Shown one piece after another: positions 45,445 through 58,200 of a DNA stretch of 64,000 nucleotides. A model generated the notes under the pieces. The model made no database searches and was not told where the DNA came from. It worked only from the letters and a program-made list of their open reading frames with translations. The DNA is taken from positions 121,397,404 through 121,461,403 of the forward strand of contig CM018691.1 in the NCBI GenBank assembly GCA_009363875.1, given 5' to 3'. Made by a program: the position numbers and the translations under genes. Positions within the stretch are counted from its first letter, which is position 1. Each line of letters starts with the position of its first letter. This DNA is from Mikania micrantha. Its lineage: Eukaryota > Streptophyta > Magnoliopsida > Asterales > Asteraceae.

Positions 45445-46400
45445 GATGAATCTAGTTCATCAGCTACTGTTGAACCTGTTCCAGAGATGACTAGAGCTGA
45501 TTTTGATGAGCTTAATCGAAGCCGAGAGGAAGGTCTAAGGAAATACTTTGCTGGTGATACCAGATTCAAGGTCAGCATAGCGAAATCCATAGAGCTCACG
45601 ATGATCACCGACAGAACCACTCAAGAGGCTAAAGATGTAGCAAAGTTTAAACCTACAAGGTTTATTGTTGATGTGGGAGACAGCCGGTACAACTATGAAG
45701 GGGATAGATCTGGAATTGTTTGCTGGGGTTATGATGAGGTTAAGGAATTATGGTGGATATGCAGAAAGTTAACCAAGCGGATTGAGTATTATGATCATCC
45801 CTCTTTGTTCAAATCATTGACTGTGGTAGATATGGTGGAGCTAGCGAGACAAAGATTTTACAACCCAACGAAAAGTAATGACGAGAAAGCTTCTATACTT
45901 CACTGCAACAACATGTAAGGAAAGGATTCTCAGACATGACTCTTGCCCAATCCATCAGAACAAAGAAGAAGAGGAACTCGCTTGGAAATCCCATTGATAT
46001 AGATGTCTTTGAAGTGAGATGGCTAGCTATAGACTGGATGAAGAAAGTACCAATACTTCCTGATCTACCTGAAGGAGCATTAGATTATTTCAAATTTTGG
46101 GCTTTTGACTAACAACCATATGGAGTGATTATCAACTGTGGAGAAGTGAAGTACACATTTTATGATCCAATTGATCTAATGTGTTTAAGTTAAAAAGATA
46201 TTAAATTTCTAAACAATTAAGAGATGAAAGTGGATAAGGATCATTTGGAAGATGCACTGGAGTTTGTTGTGCATGTTAGAGTTATTGTAAAGAATGAAGC
46301 TTGGTCAGGAAGAAAAGGAGACTCGTCTAAGTTGATGGTAAAGTGGGGTGAATCTGATGAACCTGAAAAAGAAAAGAGTGCTCAGGAAACACAAAACTAG
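45445..46400 (+). pseudogene. Third ORF of element C, C-terminal part
   Basis: Continues the frame cut at 32204. It contains GIVCWGYDEVKELWWIC-type and IEYYDHPSLFKSLTVVDMVE segments that align with the C-terminal block of B (SWAYFHDLGCYAVK, IDYFKHPHDFKTLLGFEV). A TAA at 45916 and later stops or shifts break the last 160 codons; GVIINCGEVKYTFYDPIDLM near 46110-46180 matches a further B segment. A TAG at 46398 runs into the polypurine tract. Confidence 0.78.
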
Positions 46401-46825
46401 GGGGAGATTGTTGGGAAGTGCTTAAGTTTTTATGTTTCAAGTTGATAATATAGTGGTTCTCGACTTGGATTGGGGTTCTCGAATGGCTTTGGGGTTCTCG
46501 AGTATATTATAGCTTATTTTGTTTGAGTTTGTTTAAGTACAATGGGCCGAGAGGCCTAATTCATGTATGGGTATTATATAAACCCTGTTGCCTAGTCATA
46601 TTAGGGTTGGTTCTTTCCAGTCATTGGTTTTTCTTTGTTCTTGGGATAAACGACTTTTGTACCAGTCGGTTCTTGTGAAACTGAGTGCAATTAACGTGAT
46701 CATTTGCATTGTTCTTCGTCTTGTTCTTAATTATTATTTCTCTTGCACACACATGATACCATTCCGCACTTTCACGTGTGTTGTGTTAATCGATATCAGT
46801 TTTAGATCTTTAATTGGGACTAACA
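46401..46825 (+). repeat. Polypurine tract and 3' LTR of element C
   Basis: GGGGAGAT at 46401-46408 is followed by an LTR of 417 bases starting TGTTGGGAAG (46409) and ending CTAACA (46825). U3 has three GGTTCTCGA words (46454-46503) and a TATA-like TATTATATAAACC (about 46570). The sequence after 46825 resumes the RNase H of element E at the CACAG of its 'gactgtg' codons, which fixes the border. The 5' LTR of C is missing, so its target duplication cannot be checked. Confidence 0.8.
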
Positions 46826-47519
46826 CACAGTCGTAATCAGTTAGCAGCTCAACCCAACGCCTTTGTCTCATGTCGAGCTCTTTTTGATTGAGAACGTGAT
46901 GGAGGCTCTTGTGGTCTGTATAAATGACACATTTTGTACCATAAAGTTAGTGTCTCCAAATATTCAATGCAAAGACCACAGCCTCTAACTCAAGGTCATG
47001 AGTAGTGTAGTTCTTCTCATGACCCTTAAGTTGTCTTGAAGCATACCCAATAACCTTGTCTTGTTGCATAAGTACACAGCCAAGACCAAGATTTGAAGCA
47101 TCACAGTAGACAACGAAATCATCATTGCCTTCTGGAAGACCAAGAATAGGAGAGTTGCATAACTTCTGTTTAAGAAGTTGAAATGCATCTTCTTGTTTCT
47201 GCCCCTATATAAACGCTTGACTTTTCTGGGCCAAAGTCGTGAGTGGCATGGAAATCTTTGAAAAGTTCGCGATGAACCTTCGATAATAGCCTGCCAGACC
47301 CATAAATGAATGGATCTCAGGTGGAGAAGATGGGGTAATCCAGTTCTTAATCGCTTCTATCTTTGCCAGATCTACATGTATCCCATCCCTATTGATCACA
47401 TGACCTAAGAAATGAACTTCCTTTAACAAAAATTCACATTTTGAGAATTTGGCATAAAGTTGTTTAGTTCTTAGTAACTCTAAGATTTTCCTCAAATGAT
47501 TCTCATGTTCCTGTTTAGT
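46826..47519 (-). pseudogene. pol: RT-RNase H fragment of element E
   Basis: The frame at 47495-47205 encodes the end of reverse transcriptase (YAKFSKCEFLLKEVHFLGHV, PEIHSFMGLAGYYRRFIANF). RNase H continues to 46826 with frameshifts and a stop (YCDASNLGLG, KNYTTHDLELEAVVFAL, RQRRWVEL). It stops inside RNase H exactly at the C LTR. Orientation, family and domain limits fit the missing upstream part of the fragment at 26059-26552. At 47519 it breaks into LTR-type sequence. Confidence 0.85.
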
Positions 47520-47959
47520 ATGTCAGGGCTAGGCCGCCAGCCCACCACCACCTCAGTATGTCAGGGCTAGGCTGCCATTTGTATTTGAAGCTAACATCCC
47601 AACTCATGATTGTGCAATTTTGCTTACGATTGTTCATGATTGTTTCATAGACTATGATTGAGAAAACTATAGTTTTGGTTCACTTAGGTTCCATGTTCTT
47701 GTGTCCTGAAATGCTCATTCTAGTCACTCAATACCTACAGTATTGAGTATGATGATCTCATGATGAGAACTTCAAGTTAGGAATACTAAGAATACAGATT
47801 CCTACCCTTGAAGTCCTTTACAATTGAGAATTTCATATCAAAGATACTAAGAATACAGATCCTTGCATCTAAAATCCTTTGTTAAAACAAAATTAAGGAA
47901 TTTAGTCTGTGCCTTAAAATTATAGAATCCCGGCTGTAGGTATGTGGTTAGGTTCTAAT
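47520..47959 (-). mobile_element. Fragment of chromovirus LTR related to LTR F
   Basis: Starts with two copies of GTATGTCAGGGCTAGG-CGCC, part of a degenerate type 1 hairpin core (complement). At 47769-47814 it carries a type 2 hairpin, ACTTCAAG/CTTGAAGT with inner AGGAAT/ATTCCT, around ACTAAGAATACA. A second weaker unit follows at about 47828-47880. No coding sequence. Confidence 0.6.
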
Positions 47960-48965
47960 TGTGACACCCCGTAATTTCCATGTCAGCTTCTATATTAATT
48001 AAGTATTTATTTAAGTGACATTTGCATACGTGGAACTAGAATTAGTTTAATTTAGTGTGACACGTGGCACGACAGTACAAACACAGTCACACAACAGGAT
48101 AATTCGTGTAGTTATCGAAAAACCGCACACACGTGTCAGAAATCACGAACGTTGTGAACGTCATACTAGTAAAGCACAAGTGTATCACACAAGTCAATTA
48201 TGACTAATAATTGATGATTAGAGTTCAAACGATGTTAAAACAATGTGTTACAGTCGAGAAGCGAGCGAAAAAGAGCCCGAATATGAAAAATGGTCCAATT
48301 GGGCTTGTCAGGGTAGCCAGGCGGCACACCCAGACCCAACACACAACCACAGGCGGTACGTGCGAGACAGATGAAGCTTCTCAGACAAGAACCATCTGCA
48401 CGGTACGCCTGGAGACAAGCTGCCCCGTCAGGCGATGCGCCTAGCAGCCGAATCGTAGAAAATATCCTTGAATATCACAAAAATGATGCCTACTCTATTT
48501 TCACTCATCATAACCGGTTCTAGAAGCCATCTACTCGAAATATTCACCCCTGATTCATCTTCTATACCTGCTTGAACTCAAGAAACTCCATTGGAAGCCA
48601 TTGATTGAAGGATTTGAAGCTTGGAAGCAAGAAAGGAAGGATTAGAGGCTTGTCACCACTCTCACCATCACCTTCTAGCCTCTAGAATCTCATTCTCAGT
48701 TGATTAAAGAGTATTCCAGACCTGTTCAAGAAACACCCCACCTTGTTTGAGGCTTTAGAGGGTAGTTTTATATCCCTTGTGGCATAAAAACACTCAAAAC
48801 ACACACATGCATGCACTAAATCCACATGCACACACTCTATCATCACATGCACAAATTTTTGATGATAAGAATCTGTGTTTAATGACTAATTTGGATGATC
48901 TATGAGGACCTATGATGAGGTTTATTGATAAAAGTATGATTTGGGTCATGAATCTATGAAGTGTT
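47960..48965 (+). mobile_element. LTR of element H, left part
   Basis: Begins TGTGACACCCCGTAATTTCC, a terminus common in plant gypsy LTRs. At 48325-48445 it has CG-rich words of the GGCGGTACG / CGTACGCC / GGCGATGCGCC type. A direct junction with element B follows, and the sequence resumes at 62724. Plus orientation is suggested by donor-like sites in the right part. The open frame 48211-48444 has no recognisable domain. Confidence 0.55.
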
Positions 48966-49603
48966 TGTCGGACCTAAATCAAGTCTAGAAACAACTCAAT
49001 CTGATAGATTACCTGCTCAACAGCCACTAGAATAGTGCGGAATCCTATTCTAGGGTTTTCCAATCGAGAACAACAGCAAAAGTGGTGATCCAAAGATGAA
49101 AGATGGACGTTTGAGTGTAAATAGATCACCACTAGCTATGATTCGAACTTGGACAGAAGAAGGACGCTCAAAAACCCTAAGGTTTGACACTGGAGTGAGT
49201 TGGGACGAATGAGGGCTCTTCTGAAGTTGGGGTTGAAATGATTTGAACTTGTATATATAGGCAGTCGACATTCGGCCGAATGAGAGGCCGAAGCAACTCA
49301 TTCGGTGAATGGCATCTGTCGAATGATAATTCAGCCGAATGAGTCATTCGGCGAATGACTCATTCGCTGAAATGAGCCATACTCTGGTTTCATTCGCCGA
49401 ATGACTTCATCCGTTAGAGTCATTCGGCCGAATGAACCAGACTCATACTCAATTACATAATCAATCACATCAACCAATAACATAAACATATAACCAATAT
49501 TAAACATTAAGAACAATGTAGAAAGACAACTTCCATTAATATAATATGAACTTTACATGATATCAAATACAAAATTGAACTAGGTACATAAATTGCATCT
49601 ACA
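48966..49603 (-). repeat. 3' LTR of element B
   Basis: Plus strand reads TGTCGG..CTACA, so in element sense TGTAGATGC..CCGACA. The purine tract (complement AACTCCCCCTTGG) is at 49604-49616. ATTCGGCGAATG-type words are at 49265-49445 and the TATA box at about 49250. Confidence 0.95.
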
Positions 49604-49623
49604 AACTCCCCCTTGGACCTAGT

Positions 49624-52600
49624 TCAGCTTGTGGAAGCGTCCTTCTTGAAGTATTTGGCAGATATAGCTTTCCAGTCTGCTCCAGCATGTATCTTGAAAA
49701 TGCTGCAGAGACAGATCACTCTCATGAATTGTAGTGCCTGCACCATGTCTTGAACATCAAAGAAGATTTGGTGCCTGAAAAGAGCTTGGACATCAGTGTG
49801 GGACAGATTTGTCAACCACATGGGCTCGAATATCCTTATGGTCTCCCACTTCTTGTCCTTGCACAATACTATCACAGCCTCGCCAGTTCTCCCATCATAG
49901 TACCACCATCGGAAGCCCTCCATAAAGTCCTGTCGCATCTTCCGTAATGGAATCTTCTTTATGACTTTAGGAGGAAGCCACTTCAGGATGACTTTATGCT
50001 TGCGGGTATCTCTGTCAATTTCTGGCAAATAATAACGTTCCGGCTGTTGGGGCTGGAAGTTTACCCACCTTTTCCCGTACTCATACTGTATCTGCCTAGA
50101 GAACCAGGCAGACATGCCAGAATCCTCACTGTACAGTAACTTCAGACGTGCTAGTTGATTTACTTCAAAGCCCAGCAGCGTCTTGAAGTCGTGAGGGTGC
50201 TTGAAGTAATCGATCCCCCTTTCTCTCTTCACAGCATAGCACCCGAGATCATGGAAGTATGCCCAGCTCAGGATTTGACCTCTAGCTTTGTAGCCTTTGG
50301 TTCTGTAAACTTTCTTGTGCGTTGCTGGCATCTTCTCGGTGCTTTGCTTCTTTAAGACCTCCCAATAGGTCTGCCATTCCTCTTTTCATCTCTTTTGGTC
50401 ATCTGCTTCGGCTTTGCTGGTTTCGACTTGTTCCTCTAAGTATCGGATCAGTAGATCTTCAGTCTCTTAATCAAACTGATCAGTAAATGTTGGCAGCTCA
50501 GCCTCAGCAGATGTATACTTTGGGTACTCTTCTTCTGTGATGTCTTCTAAGATAACTTCGTCAATGTCATCAAAGACTTCTGGCTCCGGTTCATCAACGA
50601 TAGGAACGGAGGTATCATCAGTGATCACCTCGTCCGGATTAAGCCTGAACAGCTCAGCAATCTGCTCTCTGGATAGGCAGTGAATAATTTCCCCTTCCTC
50701 TTTGTCATAGCTGTCCGAGTGCTGTATAATGCCCTGAGCGTCCAAGATCATAGTCAACGTCTCATCTAGATGATGTCTCAAGGGCACAGCTTCTACTTCC
50801 TCGGCCGCTGTGGGTTCATCTGTCTGTGCAGGAGGAGGTGGAGAAGAGGCTTTCTTCTTATCATTGGCTCTCTTGGATCGAATCTCTGATGAGGGAGGGG
50901 TCTGGTCATCATCGTCATCATCATCAGTACTCGATGAACCAGAAGACCCACTCCCAGATCCGTCCTTGGCCTCATCATCATGATGATCATCATCATCAGA
51001 CTCATCGTCTTTGTCTGAGTCTTCATAGTCAACCTGTTCCTCATCAGACTCTTCTTCTTCGTCTTCGTCTACTTCTTTGTCTGAATCATCTGAAGCAGCA
51101 GCAGAGCCTTCAATTCTAGGAGTACTGTCCTTGAGACTGTCAATCTGATCTGCCAGTCTGGCGTTCTCAGTCTCTAAGGACAGTATCCTTTCACTGAAGT
51201 CAGTGACTGTTAGGGCGAGCTGATGATGTTCGTCTATGTACTTTAGCAGCTGCTGCTCCTGTTGAGCAGTCCTGGCCCTCAAATCAGCCCTCTGGTCTGC
51301 TGCTTGAAGAAGCAGAGTATCCTGCTCTTCAACCCTCCTTGTGAGCTGAGCTATAACCAGCTCTTGCTCTTTATTCTTCCTTTCTTGCTCCATGCTCCTC
51401 TCCATCAATCTCAAGACCATACTGTTCAGTGTACTCAGCTGATCTACAACTGACACAGTAGGTATAGAAAAATCAGCACGTGAGATGGAGGGACCGGAGG
51501 ATGCAGCAGTGTATACAGGCGCCAGGGACACAGAGGTGGTCAGAGGGGCAGCATCGGCATGAACGTGAATTACCCTTGACCTGGCCAGTGAAGAAACTGC
51601 AACAGCTGCTACTGATGTAACAGTAGTTGCAGCAGCTGTTGACAGTTCTGACCTCCTCTGGAAAGAGAACCTAGATCTCTTCCCTCTCCCTGCTCGGGAA
51701 GCTGTCGGCTGGGAGGTATTAGTGGATGTAACTGTGATAATAGGTGCAGAAGAACGAGGAGGAGGAGAGATATCAAACTCCGGAATAAAGGAGGGATCAG
51801 TAATTTCCTCCATCTCTACCTCACTCCTTTTCCTCTTCCTCAAAACCAGCCGACTTCCCACCATTACTCTCTCGTAGTCATCATCATGAGTGGCTTCAGA
51901 CTCAGAACTGGGACCAACATCATCACCATCTTCACCATCACTAGAGTCCTCGGACTCATCACCATCTCCTGAGGAATGTGGAACTGTAACATCTAGTGGA
52001 GCGGTCACTGAGGATGTAGTAGTAGACAAGAAATCTAAATCCATCAGTGAGTCGATGTTCACATCCTCCTCTGCAGCTACGGTGGTACTAACTCCTGCAC
52101 CAACAGTCACAGCTGTTGTGCTAACATCAATCAAGCTCACACCAACCGAGCTATCAACCACCCCACCAGCTGCAACACCACTAACACCTGCACCATCTCC
52201 ACCTAACACATCATCTCCATCATCACCCTTTCCTGCATCATCTGGAACAACAATGTCTTCAACTTCTGAGTCTGACTCATCGTGTCTCCATCTCCTACCA
52301 GCAGGAGCACGGTAGTCAGGCCTAGAAAGATGGCCAAACAAAGATCGAGAGGCTGGCTTCCTCTCCTTGCCTCGATATGACATCACCCTGTTGAGGGTTA
52401 AGTCATTCATATGTTCCAGCTTGATCACATCGGCACCAATCTTCGGCAGATCAGGTAACTGAGCATCTATGAGCTGCTGCAGAAACCTGGGATACATAAG
52501 GAACTTCTTGTCTCCCTTGAGAGTCACGTTCTCCTTCATGTGTGTAAAGACCATTTCTGAGAAGTTGAAAGGCCTGTTCAGCACAAGAGCCACGAAGGCA

Positions 52601-53085
52601 CACTGGATCGTCTCTCTCATGTCATCAAAACCACCCCTCCGGGAACCAAGGCAGTGGATCAGCACGTGTGCCAGGTATTTGAACTGATGTGACATGAAAG
52701 CTTTGTTCAGAATACCGGCACCAAGGTCTCCCTCGTACTTGCACCGCATGAAGCAGCCCCTGACCAAGAAACGGTCTAAGAGATAGGGCTGATCAGGAGC
52801 ATCTTGGAATCCACACACCCTCCTGATGTGCTCAGCAGAAATCACCACATCCCGACCAAAAACCTTGCCCCGAATAACTGTAGGCTCGGCCTCACAGTCA
52901 ATATCAGCAGACTCCCAGAAGTCCTGCTGATGAGAGCGATAAGGAGTATGAACCGTAGAGATAGCAGTGAAGATCCTCGAACGCCTGAGAAATGTAATGA
53001 TCTCAGTATAGTGCCTGGCGTTCGGGGTCTCGAGGTCCAGATGTGCACAGATGTTGTTCTTCGTAACTGATTTGAGTCCAGCCAT
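49624..53085 (-). pseudogene. Third ORF of element B, about 1,150 codons with two stops
   Basis: Function unknown. The ATG at 53085 is the first after the acceptor-like site and aligns with element A. N-terminal block: FLRRSRIFTAIS (residues 32-43), FWESA (56-60), CFMRCKYEGD (about 111-120) and LMYPRFLQ (196-203). The middle is Asp/Ser-rich and Thr/Val/Ala-rich. A strong coiled coil (SMEQERKNKEQELVIAQLTR through LETENARLADQIDSL) is around residues 560-680, then acidic runs and SKRANDKKKASS. TAA at 50467 and TGA near 50385 interrupt the same frame. The C-terminal block (LSWAYFHDLGCYAVKRERG to the stop at 49624) follows. No signal peptide or membrane helix is visible, which argues against an envelope role. 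Confidence 0.85.
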
Positions 53086-53106
53086 TCTGAAAAACAAATT
53101 AAAACA
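53086..53106 (-). promoter_or_regulatory. 3' splice-site-like motif before third ORF of B
   Basis: In element sense: TTGTTTTAATTTGTTTTTCAG, then one base, then the ATG. The pyrimidine tract and CAG are a near-ideal plant acceptor. Confidence 0.55.
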
Positions 53107-53159
53107 AGTTAGAACCAGTCAGATATAACAACAAGATGAAATCAGATGAACTTCTGAAA

Positions 53160-54050
53160 TTTAGATATCAACAATCTGATATGCCGAATGACAGATAATT
53201 CTGGCGAATGAGCACATTCGCCGAATGTCATTGGTCGAATGAGTTGCAAATAGCATTCATTCGCCGAATGAGACATTCGAATGAGAGTCATTCGTCGAAT
53301 GAGTGTCATTCGCCGAATGAGTGTCATCGAATGAGACATTCGTCGAATGTGAGTCATTCGCCGAATGAGCTTCAACGAAAAAGAGTCATTCGTCGAATGA
53401 GAGTCATTCGCCGAATGAGACATTCGCCGAATGGCGTCATTCGGCTGAGATTTGAATTTTAAACCCTTGTTCATCCAAAAAGCAAATCAGTCAATAAAAT
53501 TTGCATACACACATTCAGAATCGACCGACTAACAAGTTTAAAACATGACTTTTTGGGTTTTAAGTTCGTTTTGACAGTTTATTTCTTAGGCGATTTCTAA
53601 AACCCTAAAAATCTAAAATCTGTTCAGTTCTTGATGATTTCACGGTTGGAAATCACTGAGATTTGTTTCCCCAGTACCTGAAATGATATGGAAACCGAAA
53701 GTTAGAAGATGGGTCCAAGACAAGCACTAGAAATGATCGAACGAAGGAGAGAGAAGGTTCGGGCGAAAGAGGGCTGAGTGTTTCGGCGAAAGAGGATTTT
53801 CAGATAAAAAGAGTGTCATTCGCCTGAAAGTCTTTATTTATAGCCTTGTCTCATTCGCCGAATGAGACAGGCGAAAGGTCGGATGACAGACACCCACATT
53901 CGCCGAATGACACTGTCGAATGAGACATTCGTCATCATTCATTCGCCGAATGAGAAAATCGACACAGCTCATTCGCCGAATGAGACTTACTTAGTCTAGT
54001 TCATTCGGCCGAATGTGTGAGTTTCACACTTCATTCGTGCGAATGGAAAT
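53160..54050 (-). repeat. CATTCGCCGAATG word clusters before third ORF of B
   Basis: Two blocks (53180-53455 and 53810-54050) full of CATTCGCCGAATGAG and CATTCGTCGAATG. The words are mostly palindromic (CATTCG/CGAATG around 0-3 bases). Between the blocks is plain sequence with a CGGGCGAAAG purine stretch. The same words are in the LTR and leader of B. Confidence 0.85.
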
Positions 54051-54678
54051 GTTAGCATTCAAAAACACAAACTTTTTCAAGATTTTTCATTTATGAGCAT
54101 CAAATTTTTGACAATTTATGAAGATATGTCTGGTTGATTCAGGATTCAAATGTGAAAGACATCTGAACCTACAAATGATCATCTAAACTAAAATTGAAAA
54201 TAGAAAATCTTTTTGTATTTTTCTGAATCAAAGATTACAACTGTACAACTAACAATTAAAAAAAAACAAATAGGCACATATTTTTGTGAGAATGGTCTAC
54301 TAAACAAATAACACATAACTCTAATCATATCACATCAGCTTTATTGAATGTTTAACCTTAGACACATTGGTTTTATGATACGATTACTGATATGTTTGTC
54401 CAATTTTAAACCATACAATACATAACAACTAAACATACTTGATAATTACTCATGTTTTCTGATTGAGTTCCCCATTTCATTACACCATTAAAGATCAAAA
54501 TCAGTTTATAACTCATCTCTGCATATCTTAATACCAGTCATCATAAATTCAATAAGACTCAAACTTTATTATCTTTTTGTATTTTTCTTGTTCTATCCAA
54601 ATGGATGGCTTCAGCTAGGTCCGTCCCAGCAATATGGCACATGTATGGAATCGAACTTAATTTGTTTAAGTTTTTCTT

Positions 54679-54810
54679 CAAGCTTAATACCAGCTTGTTT
54701 TTCTTTTTCTTCAAGCTTAATACCAGCTTGTTTTTCTTTTTCTTCAAGCTTAATACCAGCTTGTTTTCCTTTTTCTTCAAACTTAATACCAGCTTGTTTA
54801 TTTTTTTCTT
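54679..54810 (-). repeat. 33-base tandem repeat, 4 copies
   Basis: The plus-strand unit begins CAAGCTTAATACCAGCTTGT and ends in TTTTTCTTTTTCTT. The last copy is slightly diverged. In element sense each unit ends in a GAAAAAGAAAAA-rich purine run. Small open frames across it are a consequence of the 33-base period. Confidence 0.9.
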
Positions 54811-55247
54811 TTGTTTGAAACCTCATTTGATTCCATGATGACCGGTGTATGCTTGATTTGAGTCAAAAACTATTTCTTACTTAATTGGTTTTATGAAACA
54901 GTTCCCACAAATCAGACTTTCTAAGTTATCACAAGTTGTTTATCTATTTTGTAAAGTCGGCCTATCAGTGCATCCCATCATAATTCTCTTGTGTTTTCAT
55001 TTTACACATTCACTTCTGCTTTTTATGACATGATAGATTAATGTATTATCTTTTAAAGGACGACCATCTCAATTTTTTAATTTTTCAGATGTTTTTGGTT
55101 TTTCAATTTTTCGAATATCTCCCCCTAAAAACCTAAAACAGAAAATCTTTTTGGGTTTTTGAAAAATAAAATAAAGTATACAAGAGAGAATTGAAATGCG
55201 ATAAGTAAATAAACAAAAACGAAAATTATCTAAGAAAAAGTTGATGA

Positions 55248-58200
55248 TCATTTATTAGATTCAGATGCAGATTGGATTCCATCTTTTTGAAAAACACCAT
55301 TAGCCGATAACAGATATAAAAATCTGGATTTATCAAACGCTTTTGTAAAAAGATCGGCTTTCTGGTGATCTGTGTGAATTTTAACAACATCGATTAATTT
55401 CTTTTCAAAACAATCACGTATGAAGTGATATTTAATGTCGATGTGTTTTGTTTTGGAATGCTGAACAGGATTTTTAGTGACAGCTATGGTGGCAGTATTA
55501 TCAACATAGATAGGAGTGTTAGAAAAATGTAACCCATAGTCCCTGAGTTGCTGTGGTATCCAGATGATTTGAGAACAGCAACTAGCAGCAGCAATATATT
55601 CAGCTTCACAAGTTAAAGTAGACACCGACGTCTGCTTCTTGCACTGCCAGGTAACTAATCGGTTTCCAAAGAACTGACGTCCTGCCGATGTTGACTTGAA
55701 ATCTCTTTTGCATCCACCATAGTCTGAATCACTGTATGCAGTTAGCTCAAAGTTATCATCATTAGGGTACCATAGGCCAAGATTCGGTGTACCCTTCAGA
55801 TAACGCATAATCCTTTTGACAGCAATCAGATGAGACACTCTTGGCTTTGATTGATATCTTGCACATAAGCATGTGGCTAACATGATGTCTGGACGAGAAG
55901 CAGTAAGATACATAAGAGATCCAATCATTCCTCGGTACTAAGTAGCATCAATTAACTCCCCCTTTTCATCTGGTGTAATCCCGTGATTGACATCCAGTGG
56001 GGTACCAGCAGGCTTTGCATCAGACATACTGAACCGGCTTAGTATATCCCCAACATATTTGGTTTGATGAATGAAGATTCCTGCCTCAGACTGATGTACT
56101 TGTAATCCCAGAAAAAATTTCATTTCTCCCATTGAGCTCATCTCGAATTTCTCTTTCATAACCTTTTCAAAATCTTTGCACAGATCATCATTTGTGGAAC
56201 CAAAAATGATGTCGTCCACATATACTTGTACCATGAGCAAGTCACCATCCTTTTCTCGAATGAACAGTGTACAGTCAATAACACCTCTTCTGAACCCGTT
56301 GTTCAGAAGGTGTGTGGACAATGTTTCATACCAGGCTCGCTGTGCTTGATGCAATCCATATAAGGCTTTGTCTAGTTTGTAGACTTGGTCTCTATGCAAT
56401 GGATCCTCAAACCCGGGAGGTTGACTTACGTACACTGTTTCACTTATCACACCATGAAGAAAAGCACTTTTTACATCCATTTGATAGACTTTGAACTTTT
56501 TGAAGGATGCATAAGCCAAGAAGATACGAATGGCTTCAAGTCTAGCAACTGGTGCAAATACTTCATTGTAGTCCAACCCTTCTATCTGTCTGAATCCTTG
56601 AACCACCAGACGTGCCTTGTTTCGCACTATGATCCCGTGATCATCTTTCTTGCAACGAAGAACCCATCGAGTGCCAATGACTTTTGCACCTTTAGGTCTG
56701 TCAACCAATTGCCAGACACCTAACTTTTTGAATTGCAAAAGTTCTTCTTGCATTGCATCAACCCATGATTCTTCCTTGAGAGCTTCAGTGACAGTACGCG
56801 GTTCAACTTGAGAAATAAAGCAGGAATGAGCACAAAAGCTTACATCTGCAAAATCAAGAATGTCAGCAAGACCACCTGAAGAAATCTGACTTCGAGTCTT
56901 CACTCCATCCAAAGGACTCCCAATAATATTTTCTTGAGGATGAATACGATTAATTCTTCCAACAGGAAGAGCTGGAACCTCAACCTCAGGATCTAAGTTA
57001 TTCAGATTCAAATCCTCAAGACCAGGTACAAGATTATCAACAATTGGTTCAGGAGCAGCTGGAGAATTGTCATCTGTGTCTGAGCTGTCATCATTTATCT
57101 GTGTAGTAGGAACGGATGCAGATGAAGGTTGAAAAGTTTCATCAGGTGCATTTTGTACATCATACAACATCTGAACAGCCACATCTTCATCTGAATACAT
57201 GGGGAGCATATTGAATGAATCAAAAAGACTGGAATAATCAAACATCCAATCTGGCCCTTTTCCAGGTGGGGGCATAGAATATTTCTGAACATCAACATGG
57301 TACCACTCCTCCACATTATGAGTTGAAATGTTGTAAACTCGTTTATTTGGAGTGCTATACCCAAGAAAGTACCCTTCTTCCACCTTCTCATGGAACTTGC
57401 CCTGTTCATGTTTCTTCAGCATAGTGCATGGTGCACCAAACGGTTCAAGATACTTAAGATTTGGCTTTCTATTATGGAGCAGTTCAAAACAAGTCTTCCC
57501 ATGTCTTTTTACAATTAGTACCCGGTTCAATGTATAGCAAGCATTTGCTACAGCTTCATTCCAGAATTGAACCGGCAGAGAAGAATCAGCAAGCATGGTT
57601 CTAGCAGCCTCAATCAATGTCCTATTTTTGCGTTCAGCAACACCATTCATTTGAGGAACATATGGAGCACTAAATTGTTGCACAATTCCTCTTGCATTAC
57701 AAAAGTTTTCCATGTTGTGATTTTTGAAGTCCGTTCCATTATCAGTTCGAAACTGACGAATCTTGAGCTTATAAAGTGATTCAAGTTTGGTAACCAAAAC
57801 TTGAATGCAATCAAACGTTTCTGATTTCTCCTTCAAAAAGAAAACCCAAGAGTATCTGGAATACTCATCAGTGATGACAAGACAGTATTGATCGCCAGCT
57901 ATACTCTTCCAATTCACTAGACCAAATAGATCCATATGGAGAAGCTCCAGAGGAACATTGATTGAATGAAACTTTTTCAGCTTGTGAGACTGCTTGGCTT
58001 GCTTCCCTTTCTTGCAGGATACACAGATATCAGACAGCTTAAAATTCTTCAAGCTAACTCCCTCAGCCAGACTATTATGAACCAAATGATTCATTTTGCG
58101 TAAACTCAAATGACCCATCCTCTTATGCCAAAGGACTGAATCTTTTTCAGTTGCCTTTGTCATAAAACATGAAGCTGTGGAGGATGTAGTTGAAGCTGTG

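Larger units (their letters stand above)
53107..55247 (-). other. Spacer between pol and third ORF, element B
   Basis: About 2.1 kb without coding sequence. Just after pol (about 55110-55130) is TTTTAGGTTTTTAGGGGGAG in element sense, matching the internal purine tract of A. A 33-base tandem repeat lies at 54679-54810, and word clusters fill the end next to the third ORF. Confidence 0.75.

Noticed and set aside
53160..54050. Heat-shock elements in the TTCG..CGAA words
   Set aside because: Heat-shock elements need TTC and GAA blocks spaced by two bases; spacing here is 0, 3 or 4, so the pattern does not fit.
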